From Dermacentor variabilis (lineage: Eukaryota > Arthropoda > Arachnida > Ixodida > Ixodidae), in the NCBI RefSeq assembly GCF_050947875.1, contig NW_027460346.1, positions 5,522,000 through 5,585,999 of the forward strand: a stretch of DNA of 64,000 nucleotides, in the 5' to 3' direction. Shown here piece after piece: positions 21,148-33,326 of the stretch (positions within the stretch are counted from its first letter, which is position 1; each line of letters begins with the position of its first letter). A program made the position numbers and the translations under genes. The notes under the pieces are model-generated. The model was not told the origin of the DNA and made no database searches. It was given only the letters and a program-made list of their open reading frames with translations.

Positions 21148-22830
21148 TTAAACAGCGGCTGCAGTCACTACCAGTGCTCACCCACTGCGACGAAGATGCC
21201 AACACCGAAATCCACACCGATGCAAGTAGCCTAGGCCTCGGCGCCATCCTAGTCCAAAGGAAAGACACATTTGAAGGGGTCATTGCTTACGCTAGTCAGT
21301 TGCTGTCGAAAGCAAAAGCCAATTCTTCTATGGAAAAAGAATGCCTTGCAATCATTTGGGCTACCACGCAATTCCGCCATTACCAATATGGCAAGCCCTT
21401 CAAAGTCATAAGCGACCACCATGCCTTGTGTTGGCTGGCAAATTTAAAGGACCCTTCAGAATGCCTCACACAATGGAGTCTGCGGCTCCAGGAATTTCAC
21501 GTCACCATCAACTATAAATCGGGACGGAAGCACTCTAATGCCGACTGCCTATCACAAGCCCCCATTGACCCGCCACTGCAAGACGACGAGGATGACGACG
21601 CCTTCCTAGGAACAATAGGCATGGAAAACTTCACTGAACAGCAAAGAGCAGACCCAAAGCTAAAGAGCCTCGTTGAGTATTTGGAAGGCAACACTGACAT
21701 TGTCCCTAGGGCATTTAGGCAAGGATTGTCTTCGTTTTTGCTTCAAAACAAGATCCTAGTAAAATAAACTTCTCACCAGTAGGCACCAACTACCTTCTTG
21801 TTGTTCCCTCAGTACTGCGTCCAGAAGTACTGCATGCCCTACATGACGATCCGACTGCTGGGCACTTCGGATTTTCCCAGACGCTATGAAGGACACAGGA
21901 AAGGTATTACTGACTGCCAACATTGCCCATTATGTCAAGACACGCTGAGATGGTCAGTGATACAAGGCACCATCTACAAAGCCAGTGGAATCACTACAAC
22001 CAATTGAGCCTCCTTGCCAACCACTTCAGCAGATTGAGATGGATTTGTTGGGACCCTTTAAAACGTCAACATCTGGAAATAAATGGATCATCGTGGCTAC
22101 CGACTACCTTACCAGCTATGCCGAAATGAAAGCTCTGCCTGAAGGTAGTGCGGCCGAAGTTTCTAAATTCTTCCTCGAGAACATCCTGCTGCAACATGGT
22201 GCCCCAGAAATCCTTATCACCGACAGAGGAATGGCCTTTACTGCAGAGCTTATCCAAGCCATTTTGCAATGCAGCCAGACAAGCCACAGGAGAACAACTG
22301 CCTACCACCTACAGATGAATGGTCTTACAGAGCAGCTGATGAAGACCCTCGCCGATATGCAATGTACGGCGACGTCAAGCATAAGATGTGGGATGCTGTC
22401 CTGCTGTATGTAACTTTCGTTTATAACATGGCAGTGCAAGAAACAACAAAAATCACGGCATTCAAGCTGGTGTACAGAAGGAACGCAACAACTCTTTGAC
22501 ATCGGCGCTCATCTCCAGCGCGCCAAAGAAGCCCGACAGCTCGCCGGCATGGGTATCATGAACCAGCATAGAACTGACAGCCGGCACTACACTCTTCACC
22601 GACGCAAGGTGGATTACCAGCCCGGCGACTGTGTTTGGATCTGGACTCTGATATGCCGATAAGCACTTACTGAGAACCTGTTACGATGCTATTTCGGACC
22701 CTACAAGATCAACCGACGTATTGGCACACTGGACTATGAGGTCGTGCCAGATGGCATTTCGCAATCACAGCGGCACTGCGCACGACCTAAAGTCGTCCAC
22801 GTGGTGTGTCTTGAGCTTTTCTGTGCCTGC
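21148..22830 (+). pseudogene. Ty3/gypsy RNase H-integrase region
   Basis: RNase H is open to 21767: TEIHTDASSLGLGAILVQRK, EKECLAIIWA, VISDHHALCWL and HSNADCLSQAP supply the four acidic residues. Integrase follows with frameshifts: an N-terminal HHCC relic (GHFGF...CQHCPLC), then IEMDLLGPF, LITDRGMAFT and GLTEQLMKTLADM for the D,D,E triad. The C-terminal part includes QPGDCVWIW. Stops at 21765, near 21884 and near 22498 show decay. Confidence 0.85.
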
Positions 22831-22925
22831 TGATGAACTTACTTTGTTTCTTTGTTGTTTTCTTTAATATGCATGGTTTTGTTTTCGCTTTCATGTTTGT
22901 TTGCAGCATCGGGACAATGCTTTTT

Positions 22926-23345
22926 AAGAGGGGGTATTGACACATGTAGTTATTTATCCTTTTTTCAGGGACTGAATTTCATCTACTAACAACTTAAAAC
23001 TTATCGTTCAGTGCAAAACACGCCTACAGAATTGGAACTTACTGGAATGTTATCGATGGTTCTATGCATTGTCTGTTTTCACTGAAGCTTGTGTAATCTG
23101 ATTGTATGCACGATGTGAATTGTGTTGTACTTTCTGGAAGACATGCAAGCACCAGCGATTAGTCTAGAACCTTCTATGACTAATGTAAAAAGCTAACGCG
23201 CTTCACCGGCAAGTCAGATTTTCGACGATCGTCGACTGTGTTCATCACTATCGTTGTGCTGAGTGTAGCCTGCTTTACTGGGCACAGGTTCGCCCAATAA
23301 ACAGTTATTTTTGCCATTCACAGTTTTGCTACTGTGTTCTTGACA
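22926..23345 (+). repeat. Polypurine tract and 3' LTR of the gypsy element
   Basis: A purine tract aagaggggg (22926-22934) is followed by TATTGACACATGTAG, the probable LTR start at 22935-22938. An AATAAA at 23296-23301 and an end near ttgaca at about 23345 fit an LTR of ~410 bp. The right boundary is approximate because no 5' LTR is available for comparison. Confidence 0.5.
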
Positions 23346-25780
23346 GTCACTACCACGTGATAATATAGACGACAAACAGTTGCTGTAACATTCAGTGCAA
23401 AAAGAAAACAGACAGTACAGTTGCCACAAATAACTATACCATGCAGAAAGAAAGCAGGCCACTACAATGGCCTCAACAGGTAATTATATCCTACTGCAGT
23501 TGTTGTAGAAAGGAGGCCACTAAAGCTGGCACAAGCATACCATACAGTCTGCCATACCGTACAGTCAGGCATACCTAGAGGCGCACTGCTATTTCTTCAG
23601 TGGTGGGGCAAACTGCAAAGGAGCTGATGACCGACCCTTTCTCTCTCTCTTCACACACAAACACGCAGATTGCAAATTACTATTACAATAAGTGAAAGAG
23701 CCTGGAAATACATCTGTCAGTTATTTTTATAATTATCATATTGATATCTATCAAGCGCACATGGGGAACCGTGGGGGCCCGAAAAGGTATCCGAATGTGC
23801 ATTTGTTTCTTGAAGCTATATAAAATCTCAAAGTGATGCAGGGATAAAAGGCAATCAGTGCCTGACAGAAATCCCCCACCCCACAGAGTAGGAGCAGTAC
23901 AGCGCACAGAATATATGCACACTGGCTACAAACAAGTTTAATAATTATAAATAAAGAATTGTACTTGCTGTTTAAGTCTATAGCAGAAATGTATTGCTAG
24001 TTAAGATGATAGTACTGTTGAGGATATACACAACCAAGTACAATTAACATAAATAACTTGCAATATTCTTAAGAAAAACAAAAAAAAGACAGCAGATGTG
24101 TGCGACTTTGGAGAATTACAATACAATTTTGTCCGAGCAGTTGCAATAAATGTTTCAGTTTCTTGAAGTTATATCTCATACTTTAACAAGCTGTATGTTT
24201 GAAATCTTGCCTGCGTGCAAAGCTTTGGAGCACTTGTTCGGAACCTTGAAAAAGTCAGCAATTCATCAACACACATTACTTTGCCGTAACATTTACCATT
24301 GTGTCCTCCCTCCCTCGCACACGTTTCACTAGATTTGATATCAGTTGAGTTCACCATTCTTGCAGGGCAGCGGGATAAATTTGGCTATGTTCATAAAACA
24401 CATTCATAATCTCTGGATTGCCTGCATACATAATTTACTGCAAAAGTCATAATTACCCTACTAAAAAATTTTGTTTTCAAACAGGTCTTATCAAATAGGA
24501 TTACGCAATGGGACCCGTTTGTACCAGGTCCAGTTTGTTTCCATTTGAACCCATATAGTTCAGTCCCATTTGAACTCATTTAGTCCAGACCCATTTGATC
24601 TCATCTATTCCTGTTCAGTCCTGCCCTGTTTAATACAGTCCTGTTTGATTCTGTTTATGCCTGTCCTGTTTACCCATGCCCAATTTTTTTATTGCCCCAT
24701 TCGAACCAGGTTATTTCAGAATGGTTTTATCTCGCTTATATAATTTACTCTTTAAATGTATTTGGTACACTTGTGTATTTGCAATCAGCATTAAGACAAG
24801 TAGGTCTGCATTATGTTTGCTCCAAGTATGCCACTGTCACATATAGGTTTGCTTGGTACATTACTTGATACAAAGATGAACACAATTTTCCGCATAAATT
24901 GATTAGCATTACCAACACTGATGTGATACATCATGAACGAGTTTTTTTATGACCTATGAGCACGTTCACCATGTATGACCTATGGGAAAATGGACCCTGA
25001 AAATGATTGGTACCTCATTTTCATATTTACTACAAGTATACGAACGTAATTCTTGCAAGTGTACCACCTGTTTGATCACTGGTACTGATCTTACTGCAGT
25101 GTTTTGTTGCTGTAATGGTTTGTTCACAAATCTAAAGTAAAGCGTAATATTGAGGTGGAAAACGTCAGGCGAAGTAATGACTTGCACTTGTAAATGAAAG
25201 AGAAGTATACTTTACGTAGGTTTTTCTGTACATCCACTTCAGCTTTCATTAATCCTGAAGTCCTCTGGTTCAAGCCAAAGCATGTCACACATCTCACAAG
25301 CACTGTTTATTGGACCTTCAAATGGTGCTTCGATGCACCTAGTCTCCTGAGAGAAGACCGTTGGATTGTGTTGCTTGGGTGAGAGCTTGCAGGGCACCTG
25401 AAAAAGTAAAGCCAATAATTTCTTTTCACTCATGCAATAGGTTAACACATAGTCAAAATCAGTTTTGCCTATGTTCACACAGATAAGAATGGTTCAGCAT
25501 TCAAATCATAGGAGATAATGAACAAATGTTATTGAAAAATACATAGTTTCATGCAATGCCTTTGATTCAAGAGAACATGCAAAACTGTGGTAGAATAAGC
25601 TGTCATAATTAGCAGGCCACTGAAACAAGTGTTATAAAAAAAAGATGGACACATTGTTTGATTAACAAGAATTACTAGTATTGAAGCAACAGAAGTAATA
25701 CACGCATAAAATGTACCCCTGAAAAGCAGCATAGACCAGTTGAGCTAATAAATGACTCAGAAATTACCCTTCTGCCAGCA
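23346..25780. other. Gene-free AT-rich DNA
   Basis: About 2.4 kb with no recognisable gene or mobile-element protein. It contains the decayed tandem repeat described separately. Confidence 0.5.
24506..24690. repeat. Decayed short tandem repeat (cccatttgaac-type)
   Basis: Repeated variants of 'cccatttgaac(c/t)catttagt(t/c)cag' run from 24530 to 24600 and fade into 'cctgttta/tgattctg' words by 24680. The unit is about 25 bases. Confidence 0.55.
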
Positions 25781-25784
25781 AAGT

Positions 25785-25945
25785 AAATACTGTGGTGTAA
25801 TGGCTTTGGCACTGCACTGCTCAGCCAGAGGGCATGGGATCGAATCCTGGGCACAATGGCTGAATTTTGATGGCGAGGAAATGCAAAACCACCCATGTAA
25901 GGTGCATTGGGTACACATTAAAGAAGACTAAGTGATCAAAACGCA
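25785..25945 (+). mobile_element. Old Ruka-like SINE remnant (copy 4)
   Basis: tggtgtaatggctttggcac, then gggatcgaatcctgg (B box) and a body similar to Ruka (gaaatgcaaaaccacccatgt, acattaaagaa). Strongly diverged. Confidence 0.55.
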
Positions 25946-26258
25946 GCAAAACCCCGTTAACTCGAAGATGTAAAAACTGGGCGAAATTGCGAGATAAGCA
26001 AATTCACAAAAGCAGAAGGCCCTGGCCGCACGAAGACCATATAGAGCCTTTCAAAGTAGGCACCAGCAGCCACAAAATTTCTCAGAAAAGTGAAATATAG
26101 CAAGTGTGGTATTTTTGGCAGATCACTTTTGTAAGATATTGTACAATTTGGCATCCGACATTTCGGGCATCTACGGGCAACAGCGATTCTTGCACAGATT
26201 GTAGAAAACACTGTTGCACGTAGGCATTGACATATCCAAAGCCTAGCCACACAAAATA

Positions 26259-27192
26259 CAGTCAACTCTCATTACAATGGACCCTGATAATCCAACAAAA
26301 AACATTTGCTGTATCCGAAGTCTGTAATATGCAAAATGCCTCGCTTCCGAAGCTTTTGTCGCGATGTCTAACAAGTTGACGAACTTCCAAAGTAAGAAGC
26401 AACAAAAGAAGTTCCAGTTTCGCCCGAAAGGCGAAGCATCGATTGTGACAGCAAATTAAGCAAGATAAGCGTGGCAGCAGCAGCGAGCAAATTGACCTTC
26501 GTGCTGTCTCTCGCTTCAAAGCAAACTAAATGGCGAAAGCACAGCACATACGAAGCTACCAGCACTGGGCACAGTTTGTCCACATCGCAGATCACTTTGA
26601 AGATGATGGCAGCGGGCATGCACTTTGTTCAGATCATTTTTAAGGTACGGTGCCCACATGGGTGTGCAATTTGTCCACATCGCAGATCACTTTCAAGATA
26701 AGCGCCCACGTGCACATGCCCTTCGTCCACATTGCAGATTGCTTTCAAGATATGGTGCCCGTGCAGGTGAGCACTTTGTCCACATCGCAGATCGCTTTCA
26801 AGATATGGCGGCCGTACCGCAAGCAGCAGCCGCCTAAGTAGAACCAGCCCTCGCTCTCTCTCGCCTCAAGCGCAAAAGAAGACAGCACGTTTCCGACCCA
26901 CCTTCCTTCCTTCCTTCCTTGCGCGTGCGATATTGAGCTGCGATCATCGGCTGACCCTCGCAAGTCAGTTGATAGCCTGTGTCAACATGGCAAAAGTATG
27001 TTTCATGCGCCCGATTTTGACAAAAATTGCCACTAATTTTGTCCGCTGTAGCTGATAGTCTGTTGTAGCACGGTCCGTTAAACACAAACTTCGTTGCATT
27101 AATAAAATAGGTAGAACAAACTAAGGCTGAAATATGGTCTGTTATATCCAAAAGTTTGTTGTATGCGGGTCCGTTGTATCAAGCATAGACTG
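26259..27192. mobile_element. Pogo/Tigger-like non-autonomous element
   Basis: The left end CAGTCAACTCTCATTACAAT and the inverted right end CAGTCTATGCTTGATACAAC are similar for about 60 bases inward (shared GGACCC and ACAACA/CCAACA words). TA dinucleotides lie at 26257-26258 and 27193-27194, the target duplication of Tc1/mariner-pogo elements. There is no transposase frame. A minisatellite occupies part of the interior. Confidence 0.6.
26578..26820 (+). repeat. ~52-bp minisatellite, about 5 units
   Basis: Units starting gtccacatcgcagatc(a/g)ctttcaag begin at about 26578, 26628 (diverged), 26673, 26725 and 26778. Spacing is 45-53 bases. Confidence 0.8.
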
Positions 27193-27662
27193 TATAGCGA
27201 AAGTGCTAGCATCCCAAAAAAGTAATCAACCGGCATTACTGCCTGAGGACCGAGTTTTGTAGTCATGCCTTCCGCTTGATTATGTGCCGCTTTTTCTCCC
27301 TCCATTTTCGGCTGGCTTATCCTGTACTGATAATGCGGGTGGAGCATCATCATAACCACTGACGAAGTGCAATTAGAAACGTCATCAAAGAAGGCATTGT
27401 TACAATATTGCTGCCCTGAATTTGTTAATAAAATACCTATAGCATACCAAACTTTTTGCACAGTATGGCCTAGCACACCGATCCACACAGAGCCCAACAA
27501 ATAAGCAAGCTAACAACTCTCTGCGCACATGTGAGCATGCAGGTTATCGAGGTCACGAGTGCCTTCTTGTGCTCATTGCGCTTTGTCAGGGGCCAGAGGA
27601 ACACTCCGTCCAGATCATCAATGAGATCGCAGCTGGACATGAACAGTGGAGAGAGAGAGAGA

Positions 27663-28700
27663 AAAAAAATAAACATTTTTATTGGGTGAATGCAGCTTTG
27701 GAGAGGTGTCCTCATTCCAGAATGCCTTAAGCTCAGGCCGCGTCCTGGGCCCTCGCAATCAGTCGTTGCTGATCCTCGAGGTCGGAGCTGGCCAAGGCTC
27801 TCTCCCAATGCTCGTTGGTGGGGTAAGAGTTCGGAGGATTTAATGGTGCCGCTCTGCAACCCCCTACTATGTGCCTGAGGGACCCGGGTTCTGCGCAGAA
27901 GCGGCATTGCGAAGAGAATTGTGTAGGGGCTATGAGGTGATTTCTGGTTGGGTGGGGGAATGTATTAACCTGTAGAGCTCGGAGGAATCGCTCCTGCTCT
28001 CTAGGTAGTGACTTGTGTGGGGGTGCATATGTTCTGCGGGTTAGCTTGTAGTGTTGTGTGATGTCCTGGTACGAGACTAGAGGGTGCATGCGCTCGGGTT
28101 TAGATTCCTCGGCGTCAGCTCGGTGGGTCAAATCTTGAGCCACGTGGTTGGCGACCTCGTTGCCAGGAATGCCGTGATGAGCTGGCGCCCAGATGATCAT
28201 GACTGATCTCGTTGGCGGCTTTTATTGATGATCTTGAGCGTAGTGGTATGAATTATGCCGCTAGCAAAGTTGCGGCACGACTGTTGGGAGTCTGTCACTA
28301 TGACTTCAACCTCTGTTTGGGAGAGCGCAAGGGCTATGGCCGCTTCCTCGGCTTGGAGGGGATTATTTCGGGTGAGTGAAATGCTGCTCTGATGTTCTTT
28401 GTTGACGACTACGGTAGCTGTTGTGGCTGCGCATCTGAGGCAAGAACCCGCGTCCATGTAGGCTGTAGAGGGTAAAGTCCTGCATCGCTTGTGTATGGCC
28501 AGGGCCCGGGCCTCCCTTCGCTCTGCGTGGTGCACTGGGTGCATGTTGCGAGGTAGAGGACGTACGGTGATGTTGTTCTGGATGGCATGGGGTAAACTCA
28601 CAGTCTGAGGTGGCGGGTGGCTCAGAGGGGCAGAGAGCCCCAGGCGTAAGAGAATGGACCTCCCTGCTTCCGTAACTGCCAGCCTTGCTCGCTGACTGGA
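27663..28700 (-). pseudogene. LINE ORF2 RNase H and C-terminal domain (5'-truncated)
   Basis: The minus-strand frame 28197 to ~28700 holds the RNase H part: AYMDAGSC, LQAEEAAIALALSQTE and VIVTDSQQS. The frame 27733-28200 completes it with IIWAPAHHGIPGNEVANHVA (the final aspartate of NE.AD is now N), followed by the cysteine motif CRFCAEPGSLRHIVGGC. The two frames meet at 28197-28200 through a frameshift. The 3' end has AATAAA and an A/T-rich tail beside (GA)n at 27649-27662. This is the I/LOA-type LINE organisation with RNase H. The RT is missing because of 5' truncation. Confidence 0.8.
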
Positions 28701-28859
28701 TAATTGTGGCGTAGAATGAATCAGAATTTGCGACAAACTTGCGATGCTGTCACTTTTTGGAGATATCACAGTTGTGCACAAAGTACGGAAACCTTTAGGT
28801 GCTGACTTTTTCCCTACATTTTCGCAGTCAGGATTTTGAGATATCGGGAGCAAAGTGCA

Positions 28860-29880
28860 AAAGCATTTCGGTATAAGAGGTGAAATATACAGAGTTCACA
28901 CCGAGCCAGGAAAGAAATTTTACTTGACTGACATTTCTAGATATGAGAGTTTGAGTTAACAAGTGTTTGACTCTTTCCCTACCATAAGGAAAATATGTTT
29001 TCTTTTTGAAGGTTACGCCAGATTTTTTGTTCTCAAGGAACTACTGCACTTAATATTTTAGCTAATACATCAACAAAAAAGCAGAATGAGTGCACTTTTG
29101 ATGCATAAGAGATTTATTGACGAGATGTATGTAATAAAAAAGATATAAATTTCTAGAGTCAAGTTTGTGGGATAAAATTGAGCAAAGTTTGTAAGGACGC
29201 TTGTATCTACTAATAAAAATATGTAACAAAAATTATGATATACAAAAATGTATTGCCGTCTAATGGGCACTATCCCCCCAACATAAAAAATTTTAATTGA
29301 ACAGGCATTCCACTAGAAAAAACTGAGTGGCCTTCCACTCCGTGGAGAAGGATGATCAGTGAAGCTGTGTATGTGGGCCCCTTAACGGCGAACTGCAGCT
29401 CCACCGGGGGTCGGCCCGGTATTGCACTATCCTTAGGATCGGCCGATGTTTGTGGAGTTCTTAGTGCCTTCTTCACCTCCGCCACAGGTCGGCCCGGTAT
29501 TGTACTATCTTCATGATTTTGTGCCTACAGACGGGAAAGATCCTGGGGGATCGTTCCCATGTGTACAGTCCTTTCACGTTTTTTCCTGTGAAGAAACTGC
29601 CGCCTCAGTTTCATATAAAGCCAGCGCCTGCCGCTAGAGGTGTAACTGTGAAATAAGAGGGCATGCAAACGACGCTACCGCCGTGGTTGTGTATGGGGCA
29701 ATATCGGTATTCTAGCTTTGTAAACTGCCACGACCAACCCTTTACTTCCCCATAACTGCTTTCAACATTTCACATTCGTCAATAACTGCCTGAGTGCGTC
29801 TTCTGCCATGAAATGAGTGCTCGGGGAAAAAAAAATTGGCGCTCAAAGCATGCAGCTTGCCGTGGTCTGTAACAAAAAAA
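28860..29880. other. No recognisable gene
   Basis: AT-rich DNA to 29270, then ~370 bases with a 27-base near-repeat (starting ggtcggcccggtattg near 29409 and 29487). No motif-bearing frame. A TTTGAGTTAACAAG word near 28952 resembles a pogo-type end. Confidence 0.4.
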
Positions 29881-29884
29881 AAAA

Positions 29885-30053
29885 AAAAAAGTTTATCAGA
29901 TTTTACGTGCCAAAACAACATGATTATGAGGCACACTGTAGTGGGGGACTCCAGATTAACTTTGGCTACCTGGGGTCCTTTAACGTACACCTAAACCTAA
30001 ATGAACGGGTGCGTTTGCATTTTGTCCCCATCGAAATCCGGCTGCTATGGCCG
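29885..30053 (-). mobile_element. Ruka-like SINE, 3' part only, minus strand
   Basis: Reverse complement of the SINE body: ttttacgtgccaaaac, tgattatgaggcac and cctggggtcctttaacgt, ending at the Ruka middle (ggctgctatggccggg). The tRNA-like promoter part is absent, as in a 5'-truncated copy. A long A run adjoins its tail (29872-29890). Confidence 0.75.
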
Positions 30054-30059
30054 GGCGGT

Positions 30060-31089
30060 CTCAGTCCAGATTTCTTTCTCAGCACCGTTTGTCTGAACGC
30101 TTCGATAGGTTCCAAATTTTTTATAGTTATCTGAAATTAAACATTGCGCATTCGCAACAAAGTGCCAGTGGTGCCACTTGTAAACAGAGGCAAACATCTG
30201 GACTGTTGCACCCCCACCCACTCATAAGTAAGCTCTCGGTTGTGCATAGCGCCAGGTTGTTCAGCAAAACAGCTGTTCACTTTCTGTTAAACTGTGAGCA
30301 ATACGTTATCAGGAGATCAAAAAAATGAAGTCATCATTGCTAGGGCTGCTTCCATAATAATGACTTCGTTTAATTCCAAAGAAAAGGAAACTGAGGTGCT
30401 CCGTGTGCTCCGCTCCAGGGACACAATGGCACAATTCATATCAAAATTGCAGGCAGTGATGATATCCCAGGCGTCGACATGTTTCACGTACAAACGCACA
30501 TATTTGCATTTAAAGTTAAGGGGAGAGGCTCCTCGAAACAATCTTTTTTAATTTTTTATACAAGAGACTTGAATATTCAGCCAACTAGACAGATTTTTAT
30601 GCACGTTTTCAAATATGCAATTAGTTTTTGTGTGGCTGCTATAGTGCTCGAGTTATGTTATACTCAATGACAAATTATAGCGATCTTTACAGGCACTTTT
30701 TTATGCACTGAACTTTCACAAAACGTATTGTGCTGTAGCTTATTTAGCTCTTTGTAGATCGCAGAGTGCCAATATCTAGTTAAAAAACATGTACACTTAT
30801 TGGAAGCGGGACACAAAAAATTGTGGCACTTCAACCATTGTTTTTTGCAGTTCGCTGAAACACAGGTTTGTACTATTGTAATTACTGATGAGAGATATTG
30901 CAATTTCCAGTAGATATTGGCATTCTACATACCTTATGTATGTATGCCAAATTTCGTTAGTATGCACCAATTTTAAATGTACAAAAGGCTTCTCGGAAAA
31001 CACAAAAATATCTAAAAGTCCAAAAATGAGAAAAAGAGGTTTGAAAGTTTCAAAACCTTCTATTCTTCAAAATGCAATTGTTTCCACGT
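30060..31089. other. AT-rich non-coding DNA
   Basis: No motif-bearing frame. It lies immediately downstream (on the minus strand) of the Mutator-like pseudogene and may be that element's 3' terminal region; this is inference only. Confidence 0.3.
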
Positions 31090-33326
31090 GAATGTTGGCG
31101 ACATTGAAGAGCAGCTTTTACAGAAAGCAGACAAAGTTTCTAGAATGCTCCTGCGCTGTAGCTTGGCCCTTCACAGCTCCTACGGTTGGCCTCCTCGGTG
31201 TGAGCCCTTTTCACTGTGTGCCCTTGCTTATGCAGTTCGCTTCAAGTTCATTTTCTTTATGCGCATGTCGTCACAACAGTCGCTGCGCGTGGCCAACTCT
31301 TCTGGGGGAAGTACTCCAATCTCTTGTAGGACTTTTTCAAAGCCAGCATGGCCTTTATTATACCACAGCACGGCAATAGCCATGGCTGCCTCCACAGATG
31401 TCCGGGAAGTGAATTTTGTCTTTGGACACAGCAGCCATAGTTTACTGTTAAGTCACTACGCTGCTTTCTGCATCTTGCCATGAAGGCACTGACCCAGGAG
31501 CTTCTTGCCAGTAAGGTGCTTGTAAATAGGCATAACTGCCAAGCCCTGAGCTTTCTTCAACAAGGGTGTGTGGCATGGTGTAGGCTCCCCCAGTGCTTCA
31601 GTACGCCTACGTTTACACCAGGAATGTGGTTCAGCAGGGCAAAATTTGTGCGTGCTGGCACCAGTACTGGAGCAACAATAAAAATAGAGGAGGCTCATAT
31701 AGCGGCGAATATACTACAGATGCTGCCCTTGTTATTTGTGATGGCTATTTGGTAATACCTCTGCATTTTCTGGGTGGCTGTGGCTGTGACATTTAGCTTT
31801 TCACCTTGTGGCAGTGGTGTTGTAATTTTTTACAGAGCAGTGCCTAGGCATTTTGCAACGTGGTTGGTGCACTCTTCTTTGTCAATGACAGTGTCGCCAT
31901 ACACCTCTGCCCCACAGACAAAAGGCCTTGCTGTCGCCATCGTTCAAAAGAGAGGGAGAAACAGGATGGGAAAGGCAGGGAAGTTAACTAGATGAGATTC
32001 TGGTTTGCTAGCCTGCACTGGGGGAAGGGTAAGGGGAAATTAAAGATGGAAGAAACAGCGGAGAGAAAAAGTAAACTAACGGGAAAAAAATGTAGGGAAG
32101 CTCACGAACGTCCATGAGAATTACAGTCACTCCAACAGACCACTCTAACGTAAAAATTTCAAGAGTACCTTCACTGTCTTGTGGTGTGACGACAGTATAG
32201 GTCGGCGTTCCAGGACTGTCTGCTCCGAAAACGGCCAGTCATCAAGATGTGCCAGCGCAGTCGCGAGCGACTGCCTGCGTGAGCTGTATCGGGGACAATG
32301 TCAAAAAATGTGTTCGATAATTACCTTGTCACCGCAGTGGTCACAGGCAGCACTATCCTCCCACCCAATACGGAAAGCAAACGACTTCATAAATGCGACG
32401 CCAAGCCACAATCGGTAAAGTACTGTTGTATCGGTTCGGGATAGTCCAGGTGGAGGCTGAAGTTGCAGAAAAGGGTCCAGTCGATGTAGACGTGTGTGCT
32501 GGAAACTAGGTGCGTTCCATAACAATTGTAAGGCATCATATGAAACACTCGAAGTTGCGCTGCTGCATCTGTTCTCGACAGCGGAATCGGCTCCTGCACG
32601 CCATCTTCATGAGCAGATCGAGCAGCTTCATCGGCCTGTTCATTACCCATTATGCCAGAGTGGATAGTTCAAGAAATTTGTGAAGCGCAGTGGGGTCTCA
32701 TATGACAAAGTCCTCTGTCATATGTGCACTGCTGCTTCAGGTTCCATTGCATGGATGAACACGCTGTGTTTTTGTCACATACAGGAAGATCAAAGGCTTC
32801 CCATATATCATCATCACTCATGTCCTTGTGGATACTGCAAGCAACACAATAATTTGAAAGGACCTCAAAGCCCAGGCAGAGACCTGTGTCCAGAGACAAA
32901 GGCTGTGGCCACTCCATTGTGGCTTTTATGGACCCTTTTTACAAAGTGCCGTCAAACATGACCGCGTATTGCCGCCGGCGTCCTTCATGGCCTTTTGTGC
33001 CTGTTCAAAGTTTTCGCTAACGGCCTCCATTGCAGCACCATGGAGCTTCTTAGAAATACCATAGAATGGTATTGAATGAAGCGGTTTTGGCAGGCCGATG
33101 ATCACACAAAATTGCGAAAGCTGGTCATGTCCGGCACCTAGAGCATGTGCTGCCAAAACAGCCTTCATGTTTAAGGCGAAGCCGTCATGCAAGCTCCCAC
33201 TGTCATAGCGAATGTTCGCCCCTGGGTCACCGCACTCACTGGCTGAGATGATCCGATTCGATGTACATGTGAATGAAAGCACAGGTACAGAGCACTCGGC
33301 ATTTTCGCGTGTAGCTCTATAGTCGG
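31090..33326 (-). pseudogene. Mutator-like transposase pseudogene, split by a LINE
   Basis: Read on the minus strand from 33326. NMKAVLAAHALGAGHDQLSQ and CVIIGLPKP (32926-33282) are the N-terminal block. LCLGFEVLSNYCVACSIHKD (32669-32917) is the cysteine block. After the LINE come NDGDSKAF, KEECTNHVAKCLGTAL, HSWCKRRR, MPIYKHLTGKKLL and AIAVLWYNKGHAGFEKVLQE (31260-31945). The order and spacing fit the arthropod 'Mutator-like transposase domain' family, which lacks a cellular role. Frameshifts and stops are frequent. The upstream end is cut at 33326, where the LTR element begins. Confidence 0.65.
31948..32667 (-). mobile_element. 5'-truncated RNase-H LINE inserted in the Mutator-like gene
   Basis: The minus strand begins with the end of an RNase H domain (HSGIMGNEQADEAARSAHED) and continues as LHRLDPFLQLQPPPGLSRTD and CDHCGDKVIIEHIF, the C-terminal cysteine domain. 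It ends in a 3' untranslated region shared with 13366-13512. Near-matching 9-base flanks (atcgttcaa at ~31939, atagttcaa at ~32664) may be its target duplication. The Mutator-like reading resumes on both sides. Confidence 0.7.

Larger units (their letters stand above)
15197..23345 (+). mobile_element. Decayed Ty3/gypsy retrotransposon, split by a TTAA insertion
   Basis: In order: gag knuckle, protease, RT, [insert 17607-21147], RNase H, integrase, polypurine tract and 3' LTR. This is standard Ty3/gypsy order. The 5' LTR is missing and every domain has stops or frameshifts, so the copy is old. Rejoining the flanks at 17602/21148 restores a continuous match between the RT C-terminal region and RNase H, showing the interruption is a clean insertion. 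Confidence 0.8.
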
